Positions 1 through 9,448 of a stretch of DNA of 64,000 nucleotides are shown in pieces. Origin of the DNA: Halalkalibacter sp. APA_J-10(15) (GTDB lineage Bacteria; Bacillota; Bacilli; Bacillales; Bacillaceae_D). The position numbers and the translations under genes were made by a program. Location of the stretch: the NCBI RefSeq assembly GCF_023017105.1, contig NZ_JALKEV010000004.1:62001-126000 (forward strand). The letters are read 5' to 3'. A model generated the notes under the pieces. The model saw only the letters and a list, made by a program, of their open reading frames with translations, was not told the origin of the DNA and searched no databases. How positions within the stretch are numbered: position 1 is the stretch's first letter; every line of letters starts with the position of its first letter.

Positions 1-190
1 CAGATTCATAATCAGAATACAAAGCTAACACCGTATTGTCCTTCTTATTTTCTATCATTTCTGAAATCGATTGTTGATAAAATTGTTCCCACATTTTCGG
101 AATGACACCCTCAGCTGTCAGCTCCTTCTCGTTACTCGTTTTCGTTCCTACACCAGCAAAATAAAACGAATCCAACTCTACTCGTCTCAT
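1..190 (-). CDS. GyrI-like / AraC effector-binding domain protein (partial, N-terminus only)
   Basis: An open frame runs from ATG at 190 off the left edge of the window (63 codons visible). A strong GGAGG lies at 201-205, 10 nt upstream of the start. The visible protein begins MRRVELDSFYFAGVGTKTS and continues with an acidic segment and a WEQFYQQ motif. This resembles stand-alone effector-binding (GyrI-like) domain proteins such as Bacillus YobU, which bind small ligands or modulate regulators. The family call is inference from a short fragment; the C-terminal half that would confirm it is outside the window. Confidence 0.55.
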   Translation of the reverse strand, partial: MRRVELDSFYFAGVGTKTSNEKELTAEGVIPKMWEQFYQQSISEMIENKKDNTVLALYSDYES

Positions 191-380
191 GTTAATGATT
201 CCTCCTTTTCAATTCCCTTCCTTATATAATAAAAAGAGTTCTACAAAAGCCGAAAAATCCCTCTTTTTGCTTTATTATTTTCTTCAAAATGAATTCACTA
301 GAATTGTCCTGAAATGTTTACAGCAAAAAAGTTCGGGTATTGCATGTATAAGCTTAATCACAAACAAGGAGGTTTCATTC

Positions 381-536
381 ATGAATAAAGATGTTGATAT
401 GGAAAAGAAAACCGTTGAGAAAAAGAATGATGTCAGTAAAGTTGGATCTGCTTTTATAAAATACCTTACGTATATTATTATTTTCTTTGGGTTCCTATGG
501 TTTCTCGTTAATTTCGTATTTCCATTATTTGAATGA
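381..536 (+). CDS. small single-span membrane protein (51 aa)
   Basis: The start is ATG at 381, chosen because AAGGAGG sits at 366-372 with good spacing. The longer in-frame reading from 189 has no ribosome site. The product has a charged, lysine/glutamate-rich N-terminal half followed by one hydrophobic segment (about residues 29-48) ending FPLFE, so it is probably a membrane-inserted small protein. No function is recognised. It is followed by a clear hairpin at 588-624 and is probably monocistronic. Confidence 0.6.
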   Translation: MNKDVDMEKKTVEKKNDVSKVGSAFIKYLTYIIIFFGFLWFLVNFVFPLFE

Positions 537-587
537 GACGTATAATTAAAAGTTTAACAAGACCTCATTCAACTTTTCTTTCACAAA

Positions 588-624
588 GAAGAGTATCTCT
601 ACAAATCATGTAGACATACTCTTC
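588..624 (+). terminator. hairpin, probable terminator of the 51-aa gene
   Basis: A 15-bp stem with a single mismatch (588-602 pairs with 610-624) closes a 7-nt loop. It is followed by a short pyrimidine-rich stretch. It sits 52 nt after the stop of the small membrane-protein gene. Confidence 0.6.
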
Positions 625-1055
625 CTTCTCTTAATAACTCAGTTAAATAGTAACCTCCCATCCTTGATTCATAACTTGTTTCATGCACCCTAACATCAGA
701 CTATCACCTCTAGTGTTACACGAACGTTACAAAATTACGTTTTTCATATTGCTCTATAACATACACAGAGAGACGAATTCAAATTCTTCATCTTAGCGTT
801 CACAAGTTGACAAGCGAATAATGATGCTCGTTTATTCTCACCTAAAAAAAGTTCTTGAAAGTGTTTATAATCAAGTCGCCTTGCACCTTGTTGAGAAAAT
901 CAATTCAGTTTTCCAAATGTTTGAATGCTATGAACACTTGATTGATTTATATGAAAAACTCGACAGTCACATACTCACATATGGCGCACTAAATTAAAAA
1001 ACGATATGGATGAGGAGTGATCATTCATCACCGACTATATTTTTTAAGGGTACTG
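625..1055. other. non-coding stretch, no gene recognised
   Basis: This AT-rich interval contains short spurious open frames without ribosome sites on either strand. I see no RNA gene, mobile-element end or regulatory motif I can name. Confidence 0.5.
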
Positions 1056-1082
1056 AAAAAGTTAAATTTTTTAACCTTTTTG
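1056..1082 (-). terminator. AT-rich hairpin after the lipoprotein gene
   Basis: Complementary arms (GTTAAA at 1061-1066, TTTAAC at 1070-1075, flanked by A and T runs) form a weak hairpin. On the minus strand it is followed by T residues, 24 nt past the stop of the lipoprotein gene. The stem is short and AT-only in its core, so this is tentative. Confidence 0.4.
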
Positions 1083-1105
1083 GTGTCCTTTATTTTTCAC
1101 CTTTA

Positions 1106-1681
1106 TTACTCCTCAACTTTAAAACCAATTTGCCCCTCCATCCGATACATATCCTTTTCCTCATTCTCAGGACCAACATAAAAATCAGCAAAGCCATTCA
1201 CGATGTAGTAGCCAGTTAGAAAACCATTTTCAAGAAAGTCCTTCATAAAATTCTGATATTCTTCCTCGTCTTGGTCGCTGTATCCTCCACTTCTTTGATA
1301 CTTCTCACGATATGGCTCACCTTGTTGTAGAATCGTTTCCACTAATGGTTCATTCATTGAATAACCAATATCAAAGCCTCGCACTTCTTCCTTCATTGGA
1401 AAATAAAATGGAGAGGCCGCGTGATAAATCGTCATTTCATCCTTTTCACCAATATATTCAAGCTCTGCATACAATTGTACAGCTTCATCCTTATAGTAAT
1501 CCTTTTCAGAAACTAGCCTGTATATAAAATCTCCTTCTGTCACTTCAACTGCGGTTTGTTGAACGTTATACTCTTCTAAATCACTTACTGTTACTGACGA
1601 CCTTTGTTCACCCTGATTTCCAGTTCCACATGCCGTTAACCCTATCACAACTAGACCTATTGCCATCATTCGTTTAATCAC
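1106..1681 (-). CDS. lipoprotein of unknown function (191 aa)
   Basis: The start is GTG at 1681, supported by GGAGGTG about 6 nt upstream. The N-terminus is a typical lipoprotein signal, with a hydrophobic core and a lipobox Leu-Thr-Ala-Cys (Cys18), so the mature protein should be tethered to the outer face of the membrane. The mature part is very acidic and tyrosine-rich, with no catalytic motif I recognise. A YAELEY-type beta-strand pattern in the middle suggests an immunoglobulin-like or BsuPI-like fold, but that is a guess. It appears monocistronic. Confidence 0.65.
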   Translation of the reverse strand: MIKRMMAIGLVVIGLTACGTGNQGEQRSSVTVSDLEEYNVQQTAVEVTEGDFIYRLVSEKDYYKDEAVQLYAELEYIGEKDEMTIYHAASPFYFPMKEEVRGFDIGYSMNEPLVETILQQGEPYREKYQRSGGYSDQDEEEYQNFMKDFLENGFLTGYYIVNGFADFYVGPENEEKDMYRMEGQIGFKVEE

Positions 1682-1842
1682 CTTCTACACCTCCATTACT
1701 ACTTATATAACGAAAGCTTTCCTATAAACGTTTCACGAAAGTTACTCAAATGAATGGCAGGAGAAAAGTCGAACCTTACTTCTTCAGAGGTTTCACATGA
1801 AAACCAATCAACCTACTAACCTTAAGTTACTTCACATCAAAA

Positions 1843-1875
1843 AATGCTCCAAGAGTTTCACGCTCATGAAGCATT
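1843..1875 (-). terminator. terminator of the PilZ-like gene
   Basis: AATGCT (1843-1848) and AGCATT (1870-1875) form a stem. On the minus strand it is followed directly by a run of six T. It lies 10 nt after the stop codon of the PilZ-like gene. Confidence 0.65.
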
Positions 1876-1884
1876 CTCCCATTT

Positions 1885-2241
1885 CTATTCTTCAATTGTT
1901 TTAATATGTTTTTTTAATAAATGAATTAAGTATTTCTCTAATTCTTCATCTTCCTCTGCTTCAAATCCATATACAAACTGACCGTGTGATGGCTTTTTCC
2001 ATACAATCGTCCCTATTATCTCGACCCGTGCATCACTTAATACCGTCTCGACTTTTAAACGATACCCTTTTTCCTCAATCGGAAGGTCAAGCATTGTCGT
2101 GAATTTTATCCCTCCTGGACTTACATCATAAATATGAATTGAAGCTGGTTTTGATGTCTCCCTCTCCGTTAAGATTGTAAACGTCCCATCTAACGGTTGT
2201 TTAAATTCATAGCGAAATGATTCATCTCTTTTGTATCTCAT
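1885..2241 (-). CDS. PilZ-domain-like protein (118 aa)
   Basis: A single small domain with the hallmark Asp-x-Ser-x-Gly-Gly element (DVSPGGIKF, near residues 40-48), followed by beta strands ending in a WKK...VYGFEAE segment. This matches the PilZ fold that binds cyclic-di-GMP. The N-terminal RxxxR part of the binding site is not clean here (FRYEFKQPL), so nucleotide binding is uncertain. PilZ proteins usually control motility or exopolysaccharide export. There is no signal peptide, so it is cytoplasmic. It stands alone, with its own terminator at 1843-1875. Confidence 0.65.
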   Translation of the reverse strand: MRYKRDESFRYEFKQPLDGTFTILTERETSKPASIHIYDVSPGGIKFTTMLDLPIEEKGYRLKVETVLSDARVEIIGTIVWKKPSHGQFVYGFEAEEDEELEKYLIHLLKKHIKTIEE

Positions 2242-2329
2242 TCCTATTCCCCATTCATAACATATTTGAGCATAATCCCCCTCCTTTATCTTATCCCCAT
2301 TTCAGCAAGATTCAAACGATTCCGTTGGA

Positions 2330-4000
2330 TCATTGATTTTCTTTTTCCTCTTCTATTAATACCCTCCGTAATGTCTTACCAATTAATGTTTTTGGTAAAC
2401 TATCTCTACATTCATAGATTCTCGGTACTTTATAAGGAGCAAGCCGTTCGCGACAAAAGGAATCGATCTCCTCTTCATCCAATGTTGTTCCTTCTTTCAG
2501 AACTAGAAATGCTTTTACTGTTTCACCACGATATTCATCGGGTACTCCTACGACAACAGCATCAATAATTTTCGGATGATCAAACAAAACCTCTTCAATA
2601 TCACGAGGATAAATATTGAAGCCACTAGCAATAATCAAATCTTTCTTTCGATCGATAATATAGAAGAAACCATCATTGTCCATTGTCGCCATGTCCCCTG
2701 TGTAAAACCAGCCATTTTGTATGGCTTGATGAGTTTCTTCAGTTTTTTTCCAATAGCCTAGCATCACCTGTGGACCTCGAATAACGAGCTCACCAATTTG
2801 ACCATTATCGACATCTTCACCCGTTTCGGGATCAACGACCTTTGCCTCAGTATCAGGAAATGGTATTCCAATTGAACCTAGCTTTCGTTTTTCCCAAATC
2901 GTATTGGCATGTGTTACTGGAGACGTTTCTGTTAAGCCGTAGCCTTCCGTTAGCCTCCCTCCTGTTAGCTGTTCAAAAGTATCCTGTACATCCCCAGGGA
3001 GAGGGGCTGCACCACTAATACAAATATTCACAGAGGATAAATCATATTCTTTTACGTCGGGGTGATTGATCAACGAAATATACATCGTTGGAGCCCCAGG
3101 AAAGATCGTTGGCTTTTGTTTATCAATCATCTTTAACGCCATATCAATATCAAATTTTGGTAACAAAACTAACTCTCCAGCCATTCTCATCGATAAATTC
3201 ATTAATACCGTCATTCCAAATACATGAAAAAACGGTAGTGCTGCCAAGTACTTTTCCCTAGCTTCTTCACTTTTGTAACACCATGCTCTCGTTTGCAACG
3301 TATTAGCAACTAAATTGTAATGGGTCAGCATCACACCTTTTGATACGCCAGTCGTCCCTCCTGTATATTGTAACAATGCCAAATCCTTCGTCGGCTTGAG
3401 CTCAACCGTACTTGGTGTACTTGAAGTTGTTTTCAGTAGCCTAATAAATGAATAGATTGTGTCACTGTACATGACATCCATCGATAAGCCGTCTTTCTTT
3501 ACTTTTAATGGATAGAGGATATTTTTCGGGAATGGTAAATAATCTTTAATAGAAGTGAAAACCTGATACTTTACATTCGTTTGTGGAATCACTCGTTGGA
3601 CACGCTTATATAAAAGGTCGAGGGCAATGATTATTTTTGCATCAGAATCATTTAGCTGATATTCAAGCTCTCGTTCAACATAAGTTGGATTCGTTTGTAC
3701 GACAATCGCCCCAATCATTAATGATCCATAATAGGAAATAATGGCTTGTGGACAATTCGGGAGCATAATGGATACGCGATCTCCTTTACGGATACCAATA
3801 TTCTTTAGAGCGTTTGCGAATTGGTATGTCCTCATTAATAATTCATCATACGTCATCGTTGTTCCTAAAAAATATAGCGCTTTCTTCTTAGGGTACTTTT
3901 GGGCAGTATCAATCAAAAATTGTGCGAGGTTTTGTTTCGGGTATTCATAAGACGGTGCCACTTCTTTTGGGTACGTACTTAACCACACCTTTTCAGACAT
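2330..4000 (-). CDS. lcfA: long-chain fatty-acid--CoA ligase
   Basis: The 556-residue ANL-superfamily enzyme activates fatty acids to acyl-CoA with ATP and CoA, the first step of beta-oxidation. The AMP-binding core is visible: the phosphate-binding loop YTGGTTGVSKG (near residue 213), the YGLTETSP motif, GWFYTGD, the hinge DRKKDLII, and the C-terminal catalytic lysine in LPKTLIGKTLRR. There is no signal peptide. It is the last gene of a run fadF-fadN-fadA-fadE-lcfA, separated from fadE by 76 nt containing a hairpin. In B. subtilis lcfA heads a different fad/etf operon, so the order here is rearranged. Gene name is by family resemblance. Confidence 0.9.
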   Translation of the reverse strand: MSEKVWLSTYPKEVAPSYEYPKQNLAQFLIDTAQKYPKKKALYFLGTTMTYDELLMRTYQFANALKNIGIRKGDRVSIMLPNCPQAIISYYGSLMIGAIVVQTNPTYVERELEYQLNDSDAKIIIALDLLYKRVQRVIPQTNVKYQVFTSIKDYLPFPKNILYPLKVKKDGLSMDVMYSDTIYSFIRLLKTTSSTPSTVELKPTKDLALLQYTGGTTGVSKGVMLTHYNLVANTLQTRAWCYKSEEAREKYLAALPFFHVFGMTVLMNLSMRMAGELVLLPKFDIDMALKMIDKQKPTIFPGAPTMYISLINHPDVKEYDLSSVNICISGAAPLPGDVQDTFEQLTGGRLTEGYGLTETSPVTHANTIWEKRKLGSIGIPFPDTEAKVVDPETGEDVDNGQIGELVIRGPQVMLGYWKKTEETHQAIQNGWFYTGDMATMDNDGFFYIIDRKKDLIIASGFNIYPRDIEEVLFDHPKIIDAVVVGVPDEYRGETVKAFLVLKEGTTLDEEEIDSFCRERLAPYKVPRIYECRDSLPKTLIGKTLRRVLIEEEKENQ

Positions 4001-4037
4001 CCCTTACACCCCTTTATCCATATTCTTGTTGTCAACA

Positions 4038-4060
4038 GGGGTGCTCGTCGTCGACACCCC
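4038..4060 (-). other. hairpin between fadE and lcfA
   Basis: GGGGTG (4038-4043) pairs with CACCCC (4055-4060) around an 11-nt loop. There is no T-run on the minus strand after it. It is more likely a processing or partial-termination element reducing lcfA expression than a full terminator. Confidence 0.4.
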
Positions 4061-4076
4061 CTCCCTAAACCACTTA

Positions 4077-5846
4077 TTAAACAATAAACTTTTCAGCTGT
4101 CACAACCTTCTCAGCAATTTGACGCTTTAGGGCAATCGTATTGACAGATGAGCGTCGTGAAAGCTTTTTCAACAGTGATAGCTGTGTTCTCAGTAAATCC
4201 CCCTCCTCCATAGCGACGAGCATTTCCTTTGCTAGCATTTCCACTTTCGTAAAAGCATCATGAACAGCGACCTTCGTCATCGTCATGGCATGACTAGCTT
4301 TCTCCTCTCCTTTTGCATCCATTATTTTCATCGTTCGCGCATAAGCACTTTCACTTCCGTAAATGGCAATCATCATATCAGCTAGGTGACTTAGAAGCTC
4401 TTGCTCCTGCTCAATCTGTTGCTGATACTTCTGAACGGCTACCCCTCCAACCATTAAAAAGATTTTCTTCCCCATTTCTATTAAATGACGCTCCTCATCA
4501 AGCACTCCTGAAAATGTCCGGGCTGGAACGAAGGAAAGTAATTCCTTTTGCAATTCTTGAGCCTTTTCCATAAGAGGAAGCTCACCTTTCATGGCGCGTT
4601 TAAGCAATGTACCTGGTATGAGTAAACGGTTAATCTCATTCGTCCCTTCAAAGATACGGTTAATTCGTGAATCACGATAAATTCTCTCAACCTTATATTC
4701 TTGAATAAAGCCATAACCTCCATGAATTTGTACGGCTTCATCGGCAATGAGATCCAATGTTTCTGACCCTAATACTTTGTTAATAGAGCACTCTATTGCA
4801 TATTCAGCTATAGCTTTAGCCGATGCCGTACCGACATCCTGCTGTTCTTCTACTTGATTAAGACGTTCCTCCATTAGACCTGCTGTTCGGTAAACAACAC
4901 TATCTAACACATACGTCTTAACAGTCATCTCTGCTAATTTTTTTTGAATGAGTGGAAAAGATGAAATCGACTTGCCAAATTGAGTACGTTCATTCGCATA
5001 ATGAGCACTTAATTCAATCGTTTCCTTGGAAGCACCGAGACAGCCAGCCGCTAGTTTAAAGCGACCGATATTTAAAATGTTAAATGCAATTACATGCCCT
5101 TTCCCAATCTCCCAAAGCAGGTTTTCAACAGGTACACGAACATCTTCTAAAATAAGTGGACATGTTGATGACCCTTTAATACCCATTTTCTTTTCTTCTG
5201 GACCAACAGTGACACCTTCCATCGAGCGTTCGATGATAAATGTACTAAATTCCATGCCATTTACTTTCGCATAAACGATAAAGACATCGGCAAAGGCAGC
5301 ATTTGTAATATATTGTTTTGTACCATTTATGACATAATGCGTCCCATCCTCTGATAACACTGCAGTCGTTTTTGCACCAAGGGCATCAGAACCAGAGGAT
5401 GGTTCTGTTAAACAGTAAGCAGCAATTTTCCCACCTGTAACAAGAGCTGGTAAATATTTTTCCTTTTGAGCTTCACTTCCAAAATAAACAATAGGTAAAG
5501 AACCGATACCAACATGCGCTCCTAAGGAAAGTGCAAATGAAGAACCTTTTGCTAGACGCTCACTAATTAATGTCGAACTAATTTTATCAACATCTAAACC
5601 ACCATACGCTTCAGGAACTTCTGCCCCTAATAAGCCGATATCACCTGCCTTTTGTAAAAGTTCGACCGTTCGTTCATAATTAAGCGCCTCAAGCTCTTCA
5701 TCACGTGGGATCACTTCTTCCTCAATGAACTCCTTCGTCGTTTCTGCAATCATTCGTTGTTCCGTCTGAAAGTCCTCTGGTGTCATGACAGATTGATAGT
5801 TCACCTCATTTAACATATAACTACCACCTGCTACGTACTTTGTCAT
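4077..5846 (-). CDS. fadE: acyl-CoA dehydrogenase
   Basis: The 589-residue FAD enzyme catalyses the first oxidation of beta-oxidation and passes electrons to ETF. The N-terminal half carries the standard fold with YCLTEPSSGSDA and the FAD/substrate segment GRFKLAAGCLGA. The C-terminal half has QIHGGYGFIQEY followed by the cofactor-binding RDSRINRIFEGTNEINR block. A further C-terminal helical extension of about 190 residues is typical of the Bacillus FadE class. The start ATG overlaps the fadA stop as ATGA, and a GGGGGAGAG site precedes it, so fadA and fadE are translationally coupled. Confidence 0.9.
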   Translation of the reverse strand: MTKYVAGGSYMLNEVNYQSVMTPEDFQTEQRMIAETTKEFIEEEVIPRDEELEALNYERTVELLQKAGDIGLLGAEVPEAYGGLDVDKISSTLISERLAKGSSFALSLGAHVGIGSLPIVYFGSEAQKEKYLPALVTGGKIAAYCLTEPSSGSDALGAKTTAVLSEDGTHYVINGTKQYITNAAFADVFIVYAKVNGMEFSTFIIERSMEGVTVGPEEKKMGIKGSSTCPLILEDVRVPVENLLWEIGKGHVIAFNILNIGRFKLAAGCLGASKETIELSAHYANERTQFGKSISSFPLIQKKLAEMTVKTYVLDSVVYRTAGLMEERLNQVEEQQDVGTASAKAIAEYAIECSINKVLGSETLDLIADEAVQIHGGYGFIQEYKVERIYRDSRINRIFEGTNEINRLLIPGTLLKRAMKGELPLMEKAQELQKELLSFVPARTFSGVLDEERHLIEMGKKIFLMVGGVAVQKYQQQIEQEQELLSHLADMMIAIYGSESAYARTMKIMDAKGEEKASHAMTMTKVAVHDAFTKVEMLAKEMLVAMEEGDLLRTQLSLLKKLSRRSSVNTIALKRQIAEKVVTAEKFIV

Positions 5847-7039
5847 TTTTCTCTCCCCCTCTCTCCATTCACTTCAATTACAGCAGCTGCACCCATACCT
5901 CCTCCGATACACATTGAAACAACACCAATACCTCCCCCGCGTCTCTTTAACTCATAAAGTAAAGTGGCCGTTAACTTCGTCCCTGTACAGCCTAATGGGT
6001 GGCCAAGTGCAATGGCCCCACCGTTCACATTAACCTTATCTTCATCAAGGTGAAGCTCACGAATGATATGCAAGCATTGAGAGGCAAAGGCTTCATTGAT
6101 TTCAAACAAATCAACATCTTCAATACTGAGTTGAGCCATTTCTAACGCCTTAGGAATGGCCTTTACAGGTCCTACCCCCATAATGTCTGGCTCAACACCC
6201 GCTAATGCGAAAGAACGAAACGTCGCTAGCGGCTCTAATCCAAGTGCTTCAGCCCTTTCCTTACTCATAACGATAGAAGCAGCTGCTCCGTCACTCATTT
6301 GTGAAGCATTTCCTGCTGTGACTGTTCCTCCTTGTTTAAACGCTGGTTTAATCTCTCTCAATAATTCCGCATTTGTTTCTGATCTCACCCCTTCATCCTG
6401 CTTAACCTCCACCTTCCATTTACGCAATTGATTATCGACAAATTGCGTTCGAAGCGTCTCTACAGGGACGATCTCCTCAGTAAAATTCCCATTCGCTAAT
6501 GCTCGTGCCGCTTTTTGATGACTTTTTACTGCAAATTGATCTTGTTCTTCTCTGCTTACATGAAAACGCTCAGCCACCACTTCAGCTGTCATCCCCATTC
6601 CCATATAAACATTGGGCATCTCATCAACCATTACTGGATGGGGAGAAAAATGAAAGCCGGTCATCGGCACATGGCTCATACTTTCCATCCCTCCAGCAAT
6701 AATCGTCTCTGCTCCACCTGCAAGAATACGATCTGCTGCAAGGGCGATAGACTGTAAACCAGATGAACAGAAACGGTTAATCGTTATGGCTGGTACTGAA
6801 ACAGGAAAACCAGCATATAACGTAATCGTTCGTGCCATATTCAATCCTTGCTCTCCTTCTGGCATGGCACATCCGATTATGACATCATCGACATCCTCTT
6901 TCGTAACTCCCGGTGCTCGACGAATAACCTCTTGTAGTACAACCTTACCTAAATCCTCAATCCTCGTTTGGACAAATGCTCCTTTTTTTGCTTTTCCAAC
7001 GGGGGTTCGTGCAATTGATACGATAACAGCCTCTCTCAT
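5843..7039 (-). CDS. fadA: acetyl-CoA acyltransferase (3-ketoacyl-CoA thiolase)
   Basis: The 398-residue thiolase performs the final cleavage of beta-oxidation. The nucleophilic cysteine lies in NRFCSSGLQS (about residue 88). The His of INEAFA-SQ/GGAIALGHPLG and the second cysteine in SMCIGGGMG complete the active site. I chose ATG at 7039 (MREAVIVSIARTPVG) over the GTG nine bases upstream because an AGGAAGGGG site is spaced about 9 nt from the ATG. It lies 15 nt after fadN and overlaps fadE by 4 nt. Confidence 0.9.
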   Translation of the reverse strand: MREAVIVSIARTPVGKAKKGAFVQTRIEDLGKVVLQEVIRRAPGVTKEDVDDVIIGCAMPEGEQGLNMARTITLYAGFPVSVPAITINRFCSSGLQSIALAADRILAGGAETIIAGGMESMSHVPMTGFHFSPHPVMVDEMPNVYMGMGMTAEVVAERFHVSREEQDQFAVKSHQKAARALANGNFTEEIVPVETLRTQFVDNQLRKWKVEVKQDEGVRSETNAELLREIKPAFKQGGTVTAGNASQMSDGAAASIVMSKERAEALGLEPLATFRSFALAGVEPDIMGVGPVKAIPKALEMAQLSIEDVDLFEINEAFASQCLHIIRELHLDEDKVNVNGGAIALGHPLGCTGTKLTATLLYELKRRGGGIGVVSMCIGGGMGAAAVIEVNGERGREK

Positions 7040-7054
7040 CTTCTTCACCCCTTC

Positions 7055-9448
7055 CTAATTACGTAATGGCTTCCCTTTCATTAGCATGTGCTCCATTCTC
7101 GCTTGTGTCTTCGGTTCGCCACATAAACTTAAAAACGCTTCTCTCTCCAGGTCGAGCATATATTGCTCACTCACCAACGTACCTGCTCTCACATCCCCTC
7201 CAGCTAATACATAAGCGAGCTTGCAAGCAATTAGGTGATCATGCTCACTTATTGACCCTGCTAGCTTCATTTGGTTTGCCCCGAGCTTCATAATGGCAGC
7301 TCCTTCTTTTCCAGTGACACGTATCTTCTGTTCCTCTTGAGGCTGATATCCGTTTCTAGCGAGCTGTAATACAGTCTGTTTCGCTTCGTAGATTCGTTGA
7401 TCCTCATGTATAATAACTCGATCATTTTGCCGTAAATACCCTAATCTTTTCGCATCATCAGCACTAGTTGACACTTTCGCCATTCCGATCGTTTGAAATA
7501 ACTCATTTAAAACAGGTTGAACATCCACTTGATCGCAAGGAATGCTCTCACTCATTCGACGTACATATTCCTTACAGCCTCCTCCTGCTGGAATTAAACC
7601 AACACCGACCTCCACTAGCCCTACATACGTCTCAGCCTGAGCGACAATTTGATCGGCAGGTAGGCATACTTCAACTCCACCACCTAACGTCATTTGATGC
7701 GGGGCTGCAACAACAGGCTTTTCACAGTGCTTTAACTTTTGCATCGTCTGCTGGAATATGTGAATAATATGCTCAACCTCATCCCACTCTTCATCTTGAG
7801 CTTCCATTAAAAGCATCATTAAATTAGCCCCAACACAAAAATGCTTTCCTTCATTTGCCAATACAAGCCCTATATAATCACGTTCTACTAGTTCAACAGA
7901 CTTCTCAATCATTTGTAATATATCCGCACCGATCGCATTATTCGGTGAATGAAACTCTAGACAAGCCACTCCATCATGAAGATCAATTAAGCTAGCTCCT
8001 TGATTACTAGTAATCAAGTGTGTTTTCTTAAAAGATTGTAGCGAGATTCTCTTATCATTTATCCCTCTCTTTTTCCACTCGCCATCTTTCACATAATAGC
8101 TATGTTGCTCTTCTTCTTTATAGAAAGACGTATGTCCAGCAGCTAGCCATTCATTTACCCAATTTGGCATTACCTCCCCTTCTTGCTTCATTCTTGCAAC
8201 TGTCTTTTCTAAGCCAAGAACATCCCATGTTTCAAATGGGCCAAGCTGCCAATTAAAGCCCCACTTCATCGCCTGATCGATTTCAACAATCGAATCAGCA
8301 ATCTCTCCGACCTTTTCTGCTGAATAGAGCAGCACTCTCTTCAATACTGTCCAAGCAAAAGCCGAATATTGATCATTCGTTGCAAGTAATGCTCGTAACC
8401 GTTGTCTTGCTCCCTTAGCAAGCTTTGCTGCTTCCAAAGATGCTCCGCTTACTTGTTTTCTTTTTTCGTACGTTAATGTATGAACATTCAACGATCGTAT
8501 TTCCTTGCTGCTTCCTGTCCTTACTTTTTCGTAAAAGCCCTTCCCTGCTTTTTCACCTACCCAACCTTTTTCTACTAATTTCAATAGCAGCTCTGAAGGT
8601 GCAAATACGTTCTTCTCAGCTTCATCTTTGACCTTTTCATACACATTATTTGCTACGTGGGTAAACGTATCAATTCCGACTAAATCTAACGTCCTAAACG
8701 TTGCACTTTTCGGGCGTCCCATGGCCGGTCCTGTCACTGCATCGACCTCTTCAATCGATAATTGATACTCGTTCATCTCTTGAAGCGTCACCAACAAACC
8801 GTATGTCCCAATCCGATTAGCAATAAAGTTCGGTGTATCCTTAGCAATAACGACTCCTTTTCCAAGTTGATTTTCTCCAAATTGAGCCACTTTCTTCACA
8901 ATCTCTTGTTTCGTATATTCACCAGGAATCACTTCCAACAGCTTCATATACCTTGGTGGGTTGAAAAAGTGTGTCCCCAAAAAATGTGATTGAAAAGCGA
9001 TACTTCTTCCATTTACCATTTCATTTATAGACACACCTGATGTATTTGAGCTAACAATCGTTCCCTCTTGCCAAACCTTCTCTAACCGTTCAAAAAATTG
9101 TTGCTTCACCTTCACGTTCTCTATAATCACCTCGATGACCCAATCGACTTCTTTCACTTTCTCAAGGTCATCATCGATATTTCCCGGCCTAATTCTATTT
9201 GCGAAATCGTTATTGTATAAGGGAGCTGGTTTCGTTTTCTTTAATCGTTCAATTGCCTGCTTAGCAAGACGATTTCGTACTTCGTTGTCATCAAGAGACC
9301 AACCTTTTTGACGTTCTTGTTCCGTTAACTCACTCGGACATACATCAAGTAGCAAGCTCGAAATGCCAACATTAGCCAAATGAGCAGCAATACTAGCACC
9401 CATCACACCTGAGCCAATGACAGCCACTTTACGAATGACTCTTTCCAT
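7055..9448 (-). CDS. fadN: 3-hydroxyacyl-CoA dehydrogenase / enoyl-CoA hydratase
   Basis: A bifunctional beta-oxidation enzyme of 797 residues. The N-terminal half is an NAD-dependent 3-hydroxyacyl-CoA dehydrogenase: GSGVMGASIA nucleotide loop at about residues 12-21, then SSNTSG and HFFNPP. The C-terminal 300 residues contain a crotonase domain with FCVGANL and the oxyanion-hole segment TLGGGVEVCLPAD. The start is ATG at 9448, because GGGAGGG lies 8 nt upstream; the in-frame extension to 9502 has no ribosome site. The gene overlaps the end of fadF by 20 nt. Confidence 0.9.
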   Translation of the reverse strand: MERVIRKVAVIGSGVMGASIAAHLANVGISSLLLDVCPSELTEQERQKGWSLDDNEVRNRLAKQAIERLKKTKPAPLYNNDFANRIRPGNIDDDLEKVKEVDWVIEVIIENVKVKQQFFERLEKVWQEGTIVSSNTSGVSINEMVNGRSIAFQSHFLGTHFFNPPRYMKLLEVIPGEYTKQEIVKKVAQFGENQLGKGVVIAKDTPNFIANRIGTYGLLVTLQEMNEYQLSIEEVDAVTGPAMGRPKSATFRTLDLVGIDTFTHVANNVYEKVKDEAEKNVFAPSELLLKLVEKGWVGEKAGKGFYEKVRTGSSKEIRSLNVHTLTYEKRKQVSGASLEAAKLAKGARQRLRALLATNDQYSAFAWTVLKRVLLYSAEKVGEIADSIVEIDQAMKWGFNWQLGPFETWDVLGLEKTVARMKQEGEVMPNWVNEWLAAGHTSFYKEEEQHSYYVKDGEWKKRGINDKRISLQSFKKTHLITSNQGASLIDLHDGVACLEFHSPNNAIGADILQMIEKSVELVERDYIGLVLANEGKHFCVGANLMMLLMEAQDEEWDEVEHIIHIFQQTMQKLKHCEKPVVAAPHQMTLGGGVEVCLPADQIVAQAETYVGLVEVGVGLIPAGGGCKEYVRRMSESIPCDQVDVQPVLNELFQTIGMAKVSTSADDAKRLGYLRQNDRVIIHEDQRIYEAKQTVLQLARNGYQPQEEQKIRVTGKEGAAIMKLGANQMKLAGSISEHDHLIACKLAYVLAGGDVRAGTLVSEQYMLDLEREAFLSLCGEPKTQARMEHMLMKGKPLRN

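Noticed and set aside
189-380. N-terminal extension of the small membrane protein frame
   Set aside because: The region lacks a ribosome site at 189, while AAGGAGG precedes ATG 381.
1010-1219. 69-codon plus-strand open frame
   Set aside because: There is no ribosome site and it overlaps the lipoprotein gene on the other strand.
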